Of a stretch of DNA of 26,412 nucleotides, positions 1 through 7,154 are shown piece after piece. The translations under genes and the position numbers were made by a program. Origin of the DNA: Patescibacteria group bacterium UBA2193 (GTDB lineage Bacteria > Patescibacteriota > Minisyncoccia > Moranbacterales > DUUL01); assembly GCA_002327335.1 (NCBI GenBank), contig DCVH01000057.1:1-26412 (forward strand), given 5' to 3'. Under the pieces are notes generated by a model, which was given only the letters and a program-made list of their open reading frames with translations, was not told the origin of the DNA and did no database searches. The stretch's first letter is position 1, and each line of letters begins with the position of its first letter.

Positions 1-2
1 AA

Positions 3-431
3 CTGGGATATGGGATTTCTATCCCAGATGAAATCAAAGAAGGATTGCCAGTTGTGGAAAAAATATTAGAAAATCAACAAGAGGAAATCGAATACATCAA
101 GAATTATTTGAAAGGAGTTAATGAAAAAGAAATGCCAAGTGTGGGAATTTTAGCAAAAAATGTGGATTATTTAAAAGAGTTTAAGCAGGCATTCAAAAAT
201 AATGAAAAAATTCACAACTTTGCCATCAGAGAATCACAGGGCGTGGAGTTTGATGTGGTTTTTTTGGTGGGGATTGATAAAAATACATTTTCTGTCAGTG
301 ATCATGACGGAGATGAATCGAGGGAGCTGATGGACGAACGAAAGCGAATTCAAAAAAATCTTCTATACATCGCCCTCACCCGAGCAATGAGCGAATTGCA
401 TGTTTTGGGGAGAGGGAGATTGGAGTTGTAA
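3..431 (+). CDS. UvrD/Rep-like superfamily 1 helicase, C-terminal fragment (5' end outside window)
   Basis: The reading frame is open from the first bases of the window, so this is the 3' end of a longer gene; a TTG inside it is not a credible start. The visible 142 residues contain an SF1 motif V-like stretch (ESQGVEFDVVFLVGI) and a motif VI-like stretch (NLLYIALTRAMSELHVLGRG), in the order and spacing of the UvrD C-terminal 2A domain. Such enzymes use ATP to translocate on single-stranded DNA in repair or replication restart. Walker A and the N-terminal half lie off the edge, so it cannot be assigned to UvrD, PcrA, Rep or a helicase-like regulator. The gene ends at a TAA followed by about 200 AT-rich bases without a clear terminator. 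Confidence 0.85.
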   Translation: MGYGISIPDEIKEGLPVVEKILENQQEEIEYIKNYLKGVNEKEMPSVGILAKNVDYLKEFKQAFKNNEKIHNFAIRESQGVEFDVVFLVGIDKNTFSVSDHDGDESRELMDERKRIQKNLLYIALTRAMSELHVLGRGRLEL

Positions 432-630
432 TGTTGTTTATATTGAGAATAAAAATAGAAATTATCAATTAAAAACTATTAATTAGCTCCGCTTGCATCA
501 ATTTTAATTCTAATATATACTAATCTAGTGTTGCGATTCAAAAAAAGCAGGTTTTAATATAAATCGTAAAATTTAAATAATTAGATAATCTGTGTATCCA
601 GATTAGTTTGGGTATGCATCAACGAAAAAC
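432..630. other. AT-rich intergenic leader with weak competing inverted repeats
   Basis: No coding sequence is visible. ACTAATCT (519-526) is the perfect reverse complement of AGATTAGT (600-607). The second arm also pairs with AATCTG (587-592) through CAGATT (599-604), so two mutually exclusive hairpins are possible in the leader of the downstream kinase gene. Chance is a reasonable explanation in such AT-rich DNA. Confidence 0.25.
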
Positions 631-1236
631 ATGAAAAAAATTGTTATTGGGCTTGTGGGGGAAACTGGTTCTGGAAAGGACACTGTTGCGAAATATCTCA
701 AAGAAAAACAAGGAGCGACGATGATGCGGTTCAAAGATCCAATGGAAGAAACACTTTCTATTTTTTTTGAAAAACCTTCAAAAGAGGACTATCAATGGTT
801 CTATAATTCTTTGCATGACAGATTTGGCGAAGACATTTTGTGCAAAGGACTCAAGAAAAAAATTGATGAAAGCGAAGATGGGTTGATTGTCGTGAATGGT
901 CTTCGAATGCCTTGTGACTATGATTTTATTAAAAATTATCCAAACTCTTTCATTCTCTATGTCACTGCTGATCAAAAACTTCGTTGGCAAAGAGTTTCCG
1001 GTCGCGGGGAAAAAAGCGATGACGATATTTCTTTTGAAAAATTTCAAGAACTTGATAAAAATGCAACTGAGGTTCACGTTTCGGAAATTGGAGAAAAGGC
1101 TGACTACAAAATCATAAACGAAAAAGACCTCGAATATCTTCTCGGAGAAACCGACAATTTCCTCGCAAAAATCAGAGGCGAAGAAGGTGCTGTTCCCGAC
1201 GAAAATGTTGTTGGATTTGAGAGGAAAGAGATATAG
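631..1236 (+). CDS. P-loop nucleotide kinase, CoaE/UPF0200-like
   Basis: This 201-residue protein opens with a beta strand and a textbook Walker A loop (GETGSGKDT, residues 10-18). The aspartate after the lysine is typical of nucleoside-monophosphate and dephospho-CoA kinases. A middle segment (IVVNGLRMPCDYDFI) matches the 'DG-R' strand of archaeal-type dephospho-CoA/nucleotide kinases. RWQRVSGRGE resembles the arginine-rich lid, and ADYKIINEKDLEYL matches the usual end of that fold. It probably phosphorylates a nucleotide or nucleotide-like substrate in the cytoplasm. Its place upstream of thymidylate genes makes a dNMP kinase role attractive, but the substrate is not visible. There is no obvious Shine-Dalgarno sequence (AACGAAAAAC precedes the ATG). 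Confidence 0.7.
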   Translation: MKKIVIGLVGETGSGKDTVAKYLKEKQGATMMRFKDPMEETLSIFFEKPSKEDYQWFYNSLHDRFGEDILCKGLKKKIDESEDGLIVVNGLRMPCDYDFIKNYPNSFILYVTADQKLRWQRVSGRGEKSDDDISFEKFQELDKNATEVHVSEIGEKADYKIINEKDLEYLLGETDNFLAKIRGEEGAVPDENVVGFERKEI

Positions 1237-1287
1237 ATTTTCTATTGGCAAGGTTTTTAAGTAGGTCTATCTTAGACTTGCTTTTTC

Positions 1288-1316
1288 TTTACAATCAATA
1301 TTTTTAATGATAATCT
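1288..1316 (+). promoter_or_regulatory. putative sigma-70-type promoter for the HbpS-like gene
   Basis: TTTACA (1288-1293), a 17-base spacer and TAATCT (1311-1316) stand about 80 bases before the ATG at 1396. The spacing is ideal, but the region is AT-rich, so this is a plausible rather than proven promoter. Confidence 0.4.
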
Positions 1317-1395
1317 GAACATTCAAGTTTTTTGAAAACATGTGGCGAAGTGGCAGTCTGTAAATTAACCTTGTAATTATTTTGGAGGAAGAGCG

Positions 1396-1875
1396 ATGGG
1401 AATTTTGACAAAAGATCTTGCATGGAAGGCATTTAAGCTGGCGGAACCAAGTATTCTTGCCATCTTGAATCATCCAGGCGCAACGTGGGGGCCAAAGTGG
1501 GTTGCTATTTATGTTGACGGACCTGGCATTGCAGAACCACAATTATTTCATGTAGGGGATGACCCAAAGCATAGATGGAGTTCGGATTGGGGAGCGCCGA
1601 GCGGTTATGATGCCATCGCTAAGAAAAAACTGGAAGCAGTTTCCAGGGAACAGGAGTCAACAAGGGCATTGATTTCAAACTGCCCGTGGCTCTTTGAAAA
1701 AGGTGAGTTTCTCTATGTTGGCGGTGACTTCCACGAAGGAATATCGGTAGCAGTTTCTGGCGCCGAAGGAACGGCTGACGAGGCTATAGCGGCTATCATC
1801 ATTGTTAACATCAAAATGCTTTGCTTTCTCGAAGTGGAGAGAAAAATCAGATCCGGAGATGAAAAGGTGAGATAA
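1396..1875 (+). CDS. HbpS/GlcG-like (haem-degrading superfamily) protein
   Basis: The protein has 159 residues. The pattern VAIYVDGPG, then a SDWGAPSGYDAIAKKKLEAV helix, then VGGDFHEGISVAVSGAEG and a D-E-AI-A terminal helix follows the GlcG/HbpS fold, whose members end in a GGxPI...GAIGVSGA...D..IA signature. In that family the role ranges from haem binding to orphan operon proteins, so a biochemical function is not inferred. The start is fixed by a strong Shine-Dalgarno GGAGGA (1384-1389) six bases before the ATG. The gene is monocistronic, bounded by its own putative promoter and a strong terminator at 1902. It is visibly less AT-rich than its neighbours, which suggests it was inserted between nucleotide genes. 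Confidence 0.55.
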   Translation: MGILTKDLAWKAFKLAEPSILAILNHPGATWGPKWVAIYVDGPGIAEPQLFHVGDDPKHRWSSDWGAPSGYDAIAKKKLEAVSREQESTRALISNCPWLFEKGEFLYVGGDFHEGISVAVSGAEGTADEAIAAIIIVNIKMLCFLEVERKIRSGDEKVR

Positions 1876-1901
1876 AGACTTTTACTACTGAGAAAAAATA
1901 A

Positions 1902-1943
1902 AAAAACGGCGTATCTTGAAAATGAGATGCGTCGTTTTTCTTT
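1902..1943 (+). terminator. rho-independent terminator after the HbpS-like gene
   Basis: AAAAACGGCGTATCT (1902-1916) pairs with AGATGCGTCGTTTTT (1925-1939) over 15 positions including two G-U pairs. The loop is 8 bases and a T-rich tail follows. The A-run on the left could let it act in both directions. Confidence 0.85.
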
Positions 1944-2002
1944 TAATATTGTCATTTCCATTGATTTTTGCTAGTATGTAATCAGGGTTTTTAATACTAT
2001 TT

Positions 2003-2647
2003 ATGAAAAATATGATTTCCAAAAAATCGAAAACAGCTAAAAAGTCAGAAAAAAGTTGTTCGCTTATGAGTATTTTGGGGAAGGATTCTTGTTTGAAAAA
2101 TCGATGTATCCTTAATCTTGATTTGTTGAAAGAATTTGTGGATCATTGCAAGGGGCTGGGGATTAAAATTGTTTTAACTCAAGGGTCATATGACATGATT
2201 CATATTGGGCATGCGAGGTATTTTGAGGCAGCCAAAAGTCATGGAGATTTGCTGATTGTTGGGCTTGATAGTGATGAAAAAATCAGACGAAGAAAAGGAC
2301 CAGATCGACCAATCGTTCCTCAGAACGAAAGATTGGAAATGTTGACGCATATTCGTTCAGTTGATGTGATAACAATCAAGGAATATGATGCTCCAAAATG
2401 GCACCTCTCGAAATTAATTGAACCAGATGTTTTGATTGCTACTCAAGAAAATTATACAAAAGAAGAAATAAAAGAGTTGGAAAAATTTTGTGGAAAGGTG
2501 ACAGTGCTGGAACCTCAAGCAACCACTTCCACAAGCGCAAAAGTGCGAAGAATGCAGATTGCCACTGCCAAGAAACTTGGCAAAGCTTTGACACCGAGAT
2601 TGATCAAGGCTGTCCAAGAGACTTTTAATGAAATAGGGAATAAATAA
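2003..2647 (+). CDS. cytidylyltransferase-like nucleotidyltransferase (RfaE2/GCT type)
   Basis: This is a 214-residue protein with a basic, low-complexity N-terminal extension of about 35 residues followed by a nucleotidyltransferase domain. The core shows VLTQGSYDMIHIGHARYF, containing the HxGH nucleotide-binding motif (residues 67-70). Next come GLDSDEKIRRRKGPDRPI and the NERLEML segment characteristic of RfaE domain II and glycerol-3-phosphate cytidylyltransferases, and finally a TTSTSAK loop (residues 174-180). Such enzymes join a nucleoside monophosphate from CTP or ATP to a phosphorylated sugar, alcohol or cofactor; the acceptor cannot be read from sequence. The gene ends 10 bases before the dCMP deaminase gene, so the two are probably one transcript. 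There is no clear Shine-Dalgarno sequence. Confidence 0.8.
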   Translation: MKNMISKKSKTAKKSEKSCSLMSILGKDSCLKNRCILNLDLLKEFVDHCKGLGIKIVLTQGSYDMIHIGHARYFEAAKSHGDLLIVGLDSDEKIRRRKGPDRPIVPQNERLEMLTHIRSVDVITIKEYDAPKWHLSKLIEPDVLIATQENYTKEEIKELEKFCGKVTVLEPQATTSTSAKVRRMQIATAKKLGKALTPRLIKAVQETFNEIGNK

Positions 2648-2657
2648 AAATTTTAAT

Positions 2658-3557
2658 ATGGGGAAACAAAAAATCATCATTGCCTACGTGCCGGTGTTGC
2701 ATGAGGGATATCGAAAATTTTTTCAAAATCATGCTGATGCAAGCACTGTCTATATTTTGGGTCAAGAAATTATTGAAGAATTTGATCATCTTTACAAGGA
2801 AATACGAGCTTTGAAGCCGGAACTTGTCAGAGACTCATTGAAAGCTTGGGAAGAGCTGAAAATGGGGATTGAAATATTAACCAAAGAAAAAATAGCGGAA
2901 TTGAATAGTGGGAATGATTTCAAAATAATTTCTCCCAAAGAAGATGTTGTTGAAGATGTTTTGAATAAATATTTTCCAGAAAAAGAAAAAGAATTTGATA
3001 GTATTTTTTTGCGTTGGGACAAACACAATAGTGTGAAGCCGGAACCAATTCATTCTGATGGGACAATTTCTGCGGATGAAGCGCATGGAAAATTTATCAA
3101 ACAAGCTTATGAAGAATCAAAAAAAAGTGTTGATATTTGGAGAAGAATCGGGTCTGTCGTTGTGAAAGACGGAGAAATTATTTTATCTGCTCACAACGAA
3201 GCATTTCCGGAACACCAAGGTTGTGCTTTTGGTGATCCAAGAGGGGGATTTCACAAGGGCGAGAATTTGGAACTCAGTCTTTTCGTTCACTCTGAAGCAA
3301 AATTGATTGCAGAAGCAGCCCAAAAGGGGATTAGTCTTGAAGGTGCAGAAATATTTGTCACAACTTTTCCATGTCCGCCATGCGCAAAACTGATCGCTTA
3401 TTCTGGAATTAAAAAACTCTATTATCGAGAAGGCTATGGTGTTCTTGATGCTGAACAAATTCTCAAAAGCAAAGGCGTGGAAATCATTTTTGTTGACGTG
3501 AAAATCGAAGAAGAAAATGATTCGAGCTTGGTGAGTTATGAAAAGCTGAAGAAATGA
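2658..3557 (+). CDS. deoxycytidylate (dCMP) deaminase-family protein with extra N-terminal domain
   Basis: The C-terminal half carries the cytidine/dCMP deaminase zinc site: HSEAK with His211 and Glu213, and PCPPC with Cys239 and Cys242. The preceding RRIGSVVVKDGEIILSAHNE strand pair and the GCAFGDPRG insert fit the dCMP-deaminase rather than the tRNA-deaminase branch. The product of dCMP deamination is dUMP, the substrate of the thymidylate synthases encoded downstream. The protein is 299 residues against roughly 150-180 for simple dCMP deaminases. The extra 125-residue N-terminus begins with a hydrophobic strand (KIIIAYVPVLHEGY) and contains alternating strands and helices suggesting a Rossmann-like module; its role is unknown. 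The gene lies 10 bases after the nucleotidyltransferase gene and has no evident Shine-Dalgarno sequence. Confidence 0.8.
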   Translation: MGKQKIIIAYVPVLHEGYRKFFQNHADASTVYILGQEIIEEFDHLYKEIRALKPELVRDSLKAWEELKMGIEILTKEKIAELNSGNDFKIISPKEDVVEDVLNKYFPEKEKEFDSIFLRWDKHNSVKPEPIHSDGTISADEAHGKFIKQAYEESKKSVDIWRRIGSVVVKDGEIILSAHNEAFPEHQGCAFGDPRGGFHKGENLELSLFVHSEAKLIAEAAQKGISLEGAEIFVTTFPCPPCAKLIAYSGIKKLYYREGYGVLDAEQILKSKGVEIIFVDVKIEEENDSSLVSYEKLKK

Positions 3558-3573
3558 TTTTTTGATATATATT

Positions 3574-3609
3574 AAAAAGCCCCGAGATTGTTTGCCCGAG
3601 GCTTTTTTT
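3574..3609. terminator. bidirectional terminator between convergent genes
   Basis: AAAAAGCC (3574-3581) pairs with GGCTTTTT (3600-3607), and the inner CCG/CCCG region adds pairs. Runs of A and T flank both sides, so it can stop the plus-strand dCMP deaminase transcript and the minus-strand HIT transcript that converge here. Confidence 0.8.
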
Positions 3610-3631
3610 GTTAGTTATTTTGTGGGATGCT

Positions 3632-4585
3632 TTATTTTCCTTGAAACGTTTTCATTTTTTCCTGAAGTTTTTTGAGTTCCTCCCCTTCAAACCCCTTGCA
3701 AAAGGTTGCTTTGCAAAAGGGTTTGCCGATCTTTTCTGAATCAGGAGAGAAGGCGGCGTGCACCCTACCTGTTCCGTTAGGCGCATGGATTGTCAGATAC
3801 GGATGAGCAGAGATGCCGTTTGTATAATTCACATTTCCTTCTTGAAAAACCAATCCTCCGCCCGCAATTCCTTCGCGGTGGTTGATTTTTTTTATTAATC
3901 CGAAAAGATCAACCCACGCCCCCCCTTCATAAACATCTTTGCTGTTTGATGAGCAGTGGTTGAAAAAAATGAGAATTTCAGTTCTTTGATTCGGAAATGG
4001 ATTCGGGTTGTGAATCGCACTCCAGAGCCCTTTCTCACTTTTTGCGATTACTTCCTTGAATCCTGATCCATTGGGAAGGCAAAAGGGGCAATCAATGGGC
4101 AACGTCTTGTCTTTTTCGCGTTGTTTCTTGGTCCACATTGCTATAGACCAACTGGGAATTTGGATGTGTCCGTGCAGATGATGAATTGTGCTGGATCTCA
4201 GTGCCGGGTCACCGAATCTCATAACAAAATTTATCGCCGGCAAATTAAAGACTTCCTTTGTATCCGAAAGCAACGGTCCCAGTTCTCCCCAGACTGAATC
4301 GTCAGCGTCGAGTCTATCGATGTGCTGCTTTAAAACAGCGACAAGATGGAGACGATGGAGAAAATATGGGAAATCATTCCTTTTGACATACCAGAATTTT
4401 CTTTCCGTTAGGGGCTTATTCTTAAAGGACTGAGGGTCGCGACAAAAGATGCATTTACCGGTATTTTCAGCTTTTTTCATCTCATCGAACTGTTTTTTGG
4501 ATCTGGCACGGCCAGGCGTTGATCCTTGGCCACTTTTTTCAACAAAATCCTTTATTTTTTCCTGAGGAATGCTTTTCTCGGTCAT
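3632..4585 (-). CDS. double-HIT, GalT-like nucleotide-binding protein
   Basis: The protein has 317 residues in two related halves. The first half has a zinc-type CIFC (45-48), a WYVKRNDFPY strand, a HRLHLVAVLKQHID segment, then FVMRFGD and the histidine-triad motif HHLHGHIQI (135-143). The second half starts again with CPFC (166-169) and ends with a weaker HPYLTIHA (261-268). This layout is that of galactose-1-phosphate uridylyltransferase and Ap4A phosphorylase, which hydrolyse or transfer nucleoside monophosphates through a histidine nucleotidyl intermediate. The substrate cannot be chosen. The start is set by GGGAG (4594-4598) eight bases upstream. It is driven by its own promoter at 4643-4671, whose control region is duplicated in front of the 5256 gene. 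Confidence 0.65.
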   Translation of the reverse strand: MTEKSIPQEKIKDFVEKSGQGSTPGRARSKKQFDEMKKAENTGKCIFCRDPQSFKNKPLTERKFWYVKRNDFPYFLHRLHLVAVLKQHIDRLDADDSVWGELGPLLSDTKEVFNLPAINFVMRFGDPALRSSTIHHLHGHIQIPSWSIAMWTKKQREKDKTLPIDCPFCLPNGSGFKEVIAKSEKGLWSAIHNPNPFPNQRTEILIFFNHCSSNSKDVYEGGAWVDLFGLIKKINHREGIAGGGLVFQEGNVNYTNGISAHPYLTIHAPNGTGRVHAAFSPDSEKIGKPFCKATFCKGFEGEELKKLQEKMKTFQGK

Positions 4586-4642
4586 GGTTGAGTCTCCCTA
4601 TTTACTTTTCAAGGTTATTGGTAGTTTCTTCTTTGGTTTTAA

Positions 4643-4671
4643 ATCCTAGCTTTTTAAGAGCAAAAAGTCAA
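4643..4671 (-). promoter_or_regulatory. promoter copy A with inverted repeat in the spacer (drives the double-HIT gene)
   Basis: On the minus strand TTGACT (4666-4671), exactly 17 bases, then TAGGAT (4643-4648). The spacer region holds an imperfect inverted repeat, CTTTTTA-AGAG-CAAAAAG (plus strand 4650-4667). A near copy lies at 5315-5343, and the leader to the start codon is also conserved between copies. Confidence 0.65.
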
Positions 4672-4674
4672 TTT

Positions 4675-4710
4675 AAAAACGGCAGACTTGTTAAGCTTGC
4701 CGTTTTTTTT
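4675..4710 (-). terminator. terminator of the 175-residue gene, abutting the next promoter
   Basis: AAAAACGGCA (4675-4684) pairs with TGCCGTTTTT (4698-4707), with further GACTT/AAGCT pairing inside. On the minus strand the T-run ends at 4675 and the -35 box of the next promoter begins at 4671, leaving three bases between them. Confidence 0.8.
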
Positions 4711-4728
4711 GTTAAATTTATCAGCCCT

Positions 4729-5256
4729 TTATCTTAGGGCGTCAAAACGCGGATCGGTGATGGGAATGTCCCAGTTGTCAACCATCTGGGGCAATCTGTA
4801 ATTTGAAATTATAACCACTTCCTTTAAAGTGGCAAATTGGAAGCATTCAATTGCCTTCCCTCCGTCTATTTCTTCGGTGTTGAATTTCACTTCTATTCCA
4901 GGTAAATAGGAGTAAAAAGCGAATGTTAAGGCGGGGTCAATAGCTCCGTTGCGGAAAAGATAAAATTCAAAATCCCAGTGAGCAGGATGTGCCCACAGTT
5001 CTTCGAGAACCTCAAGGTTAAATCCCTTATACGGCTTTATTGCATAGCCTCGTTTTTTGCAATCAGCAATGACGTTTGGGTCATCGCAAAAAAGAACGGA
5101 GAATGTGGGAATCGGTTCGCTAAGTCCCTGCGTTCTAATCGCAAAAAAGAATTCATCTCCAAACACATTTCTGCAATTATCCTGAAATTGCAGCAGGATG
5201 TCAAAAAACCATTTTGCGCCCATTTTTGCTGAGGTAATATTAAATATTCGTTGCAT
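4729..5256 (-). CDS. hypothetical protein (175 residues), no recognised family
   Basis: I do not recognise this protein. It looks globular and cytoplasmic, with no signal peptide or membrane segment and alternating hydrophobic strands (FSVLFCDD, FEFYLFRNG, LTFAFYSYLPGIEVKF, EVVIISNY). The composition is aromatic-rich, with a WAHPAHWDF segment near residue 90 and an acidic-proline tail (NWDIPITDPRFDALR). The start is well supported by AAGGAG (5265-5270) eight bases upstream. It is a single-gene unit between two HIT-type genes, with its own promoter (5315-5343) and terminator (4675-4710). The promoter and leader are a near duplicate of those of the next gene, which suggests co-regulation. Confidence 0.7.
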   Translation of the reverse strand: MQRIFNITSAKMGAKWFFDILLQFQDNCRNVFGDEFFFAIRTQGLSEPIPTFSVLFCDDPNVIADCKKRGYAIKPYKGFNLEVLEELWAHPAHWDFEFYLFRNGAIDPALTFAFYSYLPGIEVKFNTEEIDGGKAIECFQFATLKEVVIISNYRLPQMVDNWDIPITDPRFDALR

Positions 5257-5314
5257 TGCTCAATCTCCTTTTTCAATTTTCAAGGTTGATGTTATTTTCT
5301 TCTTTTGGTTTTTA

Positions 5315-5343
5315 ATACTAGCTTTTTGAGGGCAAAAAGTCAA
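5315..5343 (-). promoter_or_regulatory. promoter copy B with perfect inverted repeat in the spacer (drives the 175-residue gene)
   Basis: On the minus strand TTGACT (5338-5343), a 17-base spacer and TAGTAT (5315-5320). The spacer contains a perfect 7-bp inverted repeat, CTTTTTG-AGGG-CAAAAAG (plus strand 5322-5339), a possible operator. The downstream leader shares AACCAAA, GAAGAAA and CCTTGAAAA blocks with copy A. Confidence 0.65.
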
Positions 5344-5345
5344 TC

Positions 5346-5376
5346 AAAAACTGCCTTTTTGGGAAAGCAGTTTTTT
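5346..5376 (-). terminator. terminator of the single-HIT gene, abutting promoter copy B
   Basis: AAAAACTGC (5346-5354) pairs perfectly with GCAGTTTTT (5367-5375). On the minus strand its T-run ends at 5346 and the next -35 box starts at 5343, so only two bases separate termination from the next promoter. Confidence 0.8.
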
Positions 5377-5397
5377 AGAAAGTTTTTTAAAACAAAG

Positions 5398-5886
5398 CTA
5401 TTCCGGCTTTTTGTAGCCCAATTTTACTTTCAATTTGTCATATTTCTTGTCGGTTCCTTTGGCATTGCCAACGATGAGCTGGACGTGAAAATGATCAACG
5501 CTTCCGCCGGTCATTTCGGATTTTCCAAATCTGACAAAAAATGATCCTCCTTCAAGCTCGTTTTCTTTTTCCGCCCAACTGATAAGTTTAAATAATTCTT
5601 TTGATGCTTCTGGGCTGATTTCACTTGGCATAACCGCATGTTCTTTATAAACAAAAATCAAATGAAGGCTGGTCCCTTCATAGGGGGACATGTTTTCAGA
5701 AACATACCACCATTTTGTTTCTTTCAGGATTGGTTTGGGGTGATATTTGGTGAAAAATTCTTTACAAAAAGGGCAGACGCCATCTTCAACAATTTTTTTC
5801 ATTAAAGAAATTTGTTCCGGTGTTCTGGCATGGTTAAAATCAAGATAGCCTTGTTTTTTCTTTTTGGTGTATTTTTTTGTTGGCAT
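5398..5886 (-). CDS. HIT-family protein (H-x-H-x-Q type)
   Basis: The protein has 162 residues. A lysine-rich N-terminus is followed by a zinc-type CPFC (38-41), a WWYVSENMSPY strand, a SLHLIFVYKEH segment, SFFVRFGKSEM and the triad GGSVDHFHVQLIVG. The third histidine is replaced by glutamine (His132, His134, Gln136), as in GalT and Ap4A-phosphorylase-type HIT proteins. The order of elements matches the N-terminal half of the 3632-4585 protein, so the two are paralogs. Likely activity is hydrolysis or transfer of a nucleotidyl group; the substrate is unknown. It begins at the only ATG before the motifs, with no strong Shine-Dalgarno sequence, and is preceded by two palindromic repeats. Confidence 0.75.
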   Translation of the reverse strand: MPTKKYTKKKKQGYLDFNHARTPEQISLMKKIVEDGVCPFCKEFFTKYHPKPILKETKWWYVSENMSPYEGTSLHLIFVYKEHAVMPSEISPEASKELFKLISWAEKENELEGGSFFVRFGKSEMTGGSVDHFHVQLIVGNAKGTDKKYDKLKVKLGYKKPE

Positions 5887-5917
5887 GTTATTATTGAAAA
5901 ATTATGTAATAATTTTT

Positions 5918-5970
5918 TGTCATTCCTGCACCCGCCTTCGCGAGCATAAACTCCGGCAGGAATCTATTAG
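5918..5970 (-). repeat. interspersed palindromic repeat, enlarged copy (inverse orientation)
   Basis: TGTCATTCCTGC opens the copy and GCAGGAAT (5956-5963) closes it, followed by ATCTATTAG, which matches the reverse complement of the flank seen at 6024 and 10468. The 8-bp arms are perfect; the interior is expanded to 26 bases and still contains CCGCCTTCGCG. Confidence 0.7.
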
Positions 5971-6023
5971 GGCAATTATTTGTTGTTGTATTACAGGAAC
6001 TTAACTATCTTAAATTACACTCT

Positions 6024-6056
6024 GACTAATGGATCCCCGCCTTCGCGGGGATGACA
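6024..6056 (+). repeat. interspersed palindromic repeat, copy 2
   Basis: GACTAATGG precedes a perfect hairpin, ATCCCCGC-CTTC-GCGGGGAT (6033-6052), then GACA. It differs from the copy at 10468-10500 at only two positions, which are opposite each other in the stem (T-A there, C-G here). Confidence 0.8.
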
Positions 6057-6072
6057 AAAGAGGATAGGACTC

Positions 6073-7008
6073 TTAGATCGCCACTGGAATGGATTTGATT
6101 CCTGGGTGAGTTTGATAGTCGGAAAGTTCAAAATCTTCTTTTCTGAAATCAAAAAGATTAGTTTTTTCAGTATTGATTTTCATGGTTGGGAATGGGAAGG
6201 ATTCTCGCGCAAGGATTTTTTCAACTGCTGGAACTTGATCAACATAGATATGTGCATCAGAAATCGTGTGAACATATTCATAGGCTTTAGTTCCGGTGAC
6301 GTGTGCCAGCATCATTGTCAGTGCAGCATATTGAACCATGTTCGATGGAACTCCAATTGGAGTGTCTCCGGATCTTTGCATCATGTGCAAAGTGAGATTA
6401 TTGTTGATGATTCGAATATTGAGCCAACCATGACAAGGACAAACTGTCACTTTTTGTTGTTTCCCTTTGCCTCGACCAGTGTATTGAGGGATCCAAGGAG
6501 AAACAAAATGAGTTCGAAGTTGCGGTTCTTCTTTGATTTGTTCAACGATGTGTTGGAATTGATTGAAATTTGTCCCCTCTGCGGTTGGGAAGTCGTGAAA
6601 AGCTGCGCCATAGGATCCGGGACCAATGTCTCCGGTTTCAAGTCCTCGTTTGCTGCATTTTTCTTCAGTACACCAAGCATCCCACCAATAACAACCAAAT
6701 TTTTCCAATTCTTCAACGGTGCGAACGCCATTAATAAAAGCACAAATTTCTCCGATAGCTTGTTCCCAAATAGTGACAGGGAGCTTGCTCATTTGAGGTG
6801 CCATGTTTCTTTCTGTGATCATTGGAAAGCCGTTTTCTAGCTTGAATCTCATCGGGATTGAGGCCATTCGAGTGATTGCGTCGACTCCTTGCTGTGATTT
6901 TGCGACTTCTCCGTTTTTCAAAACGTCTCTCAGCATGTTTTTGTATTGGTCATCCGGTGTTCGCTCGCTCAAAGGCTTCATTGGCACAATGTCTTCAAAT
7001 TTTGGCAT
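6073..7008 (-). CDS. divergent thymidylate synthase (ThyA-fold)
   Basis: The protein has 311 residues. Every ThyA catalytic position can be matched: Glu87 (GEICAFINGVRTVEEL), the Trp-rich segment at 108-112, Tyr133 (GSYGAAF), Cys192-His193 in CPCH, Arg212 and Asp215 (QRSGD), Asn223 (VPSNMVQYAAL), His253 and Tyr255 (DAHIY). The Asn supports dUMP rather than dCMP as substrate. The tail HPGIKSIPVAI keeps the classical C-terminal PVAI that closes the active site. Overall identity with the neighbouring ThyA is low, so this is a separate subfamily, perhaps a dUMP (hydroxy)methylase. It is transcribed divergently from the second thyA. Confidence 0.8.
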   Translation of the reverse strand: MPKFEDIVPMKPLSERTPDDQYKNMLRDVLKNGEVAKSQQGVDAITRMASIPMRFKLENGFPMITERNMAPQMSKLPVTIWEQAIGEICAFINGVRTVEELEKFGCYWWDAWCTEEKCSKRGLETGDIGPGSYGAAFHDFPTAEGTNFNQFQHIVEQIKEEPQLRTHFVSPWIPQYTGRGKGKQQKVTVCPCHGWLNIRIINNNLTLHMMQRSGDTPIGVPSNMVQYAALTMMLAHVTGTKAYEYVHTISDAHIYVDQVPAVEKILARESFPFPTMKINTEKTNLFDFRKEDFELSDYQTHPGIKSIPVAI

Positions 7009-7154
7009 ATTCTTTTTTGTTATTTATTAAAAAAGTTTTACGACCACCCTTTATTATGATAATATGATTATATTATATATAAGAATTAATTAAAAATCAA
7101 AAATGAAGAGAGATAGGGATAATGATTGCGATTAATCTTTAATCAATAAAAAAA
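7009..7154. other. divergent promoter region between two thymidylate synthase genes
   Basis: These 146 very AT-rich bases separate two outward-facing thyA-type genes and should hold both promoters. Several TATAAT-like words occur (for example within 7050-7082), so no single -10 box can be chosen. I see no folate-riboswitch-like structure. Confidence 0.45.

Noticed and set aside
3574..5376. Integron-like gene cassette array
   Set aside because: The repeated elements are promoter and terminator modules. I see no attC-type R'/L' core sites and no integrase in the window.
6106..6840. A 244-residue plus-strand frame opposite the divergent thymidylate synthase
   Set aside because: It lies wholly antisense to a gene with all ThyA catalytic residues and has no family resemblance or ribosome site.
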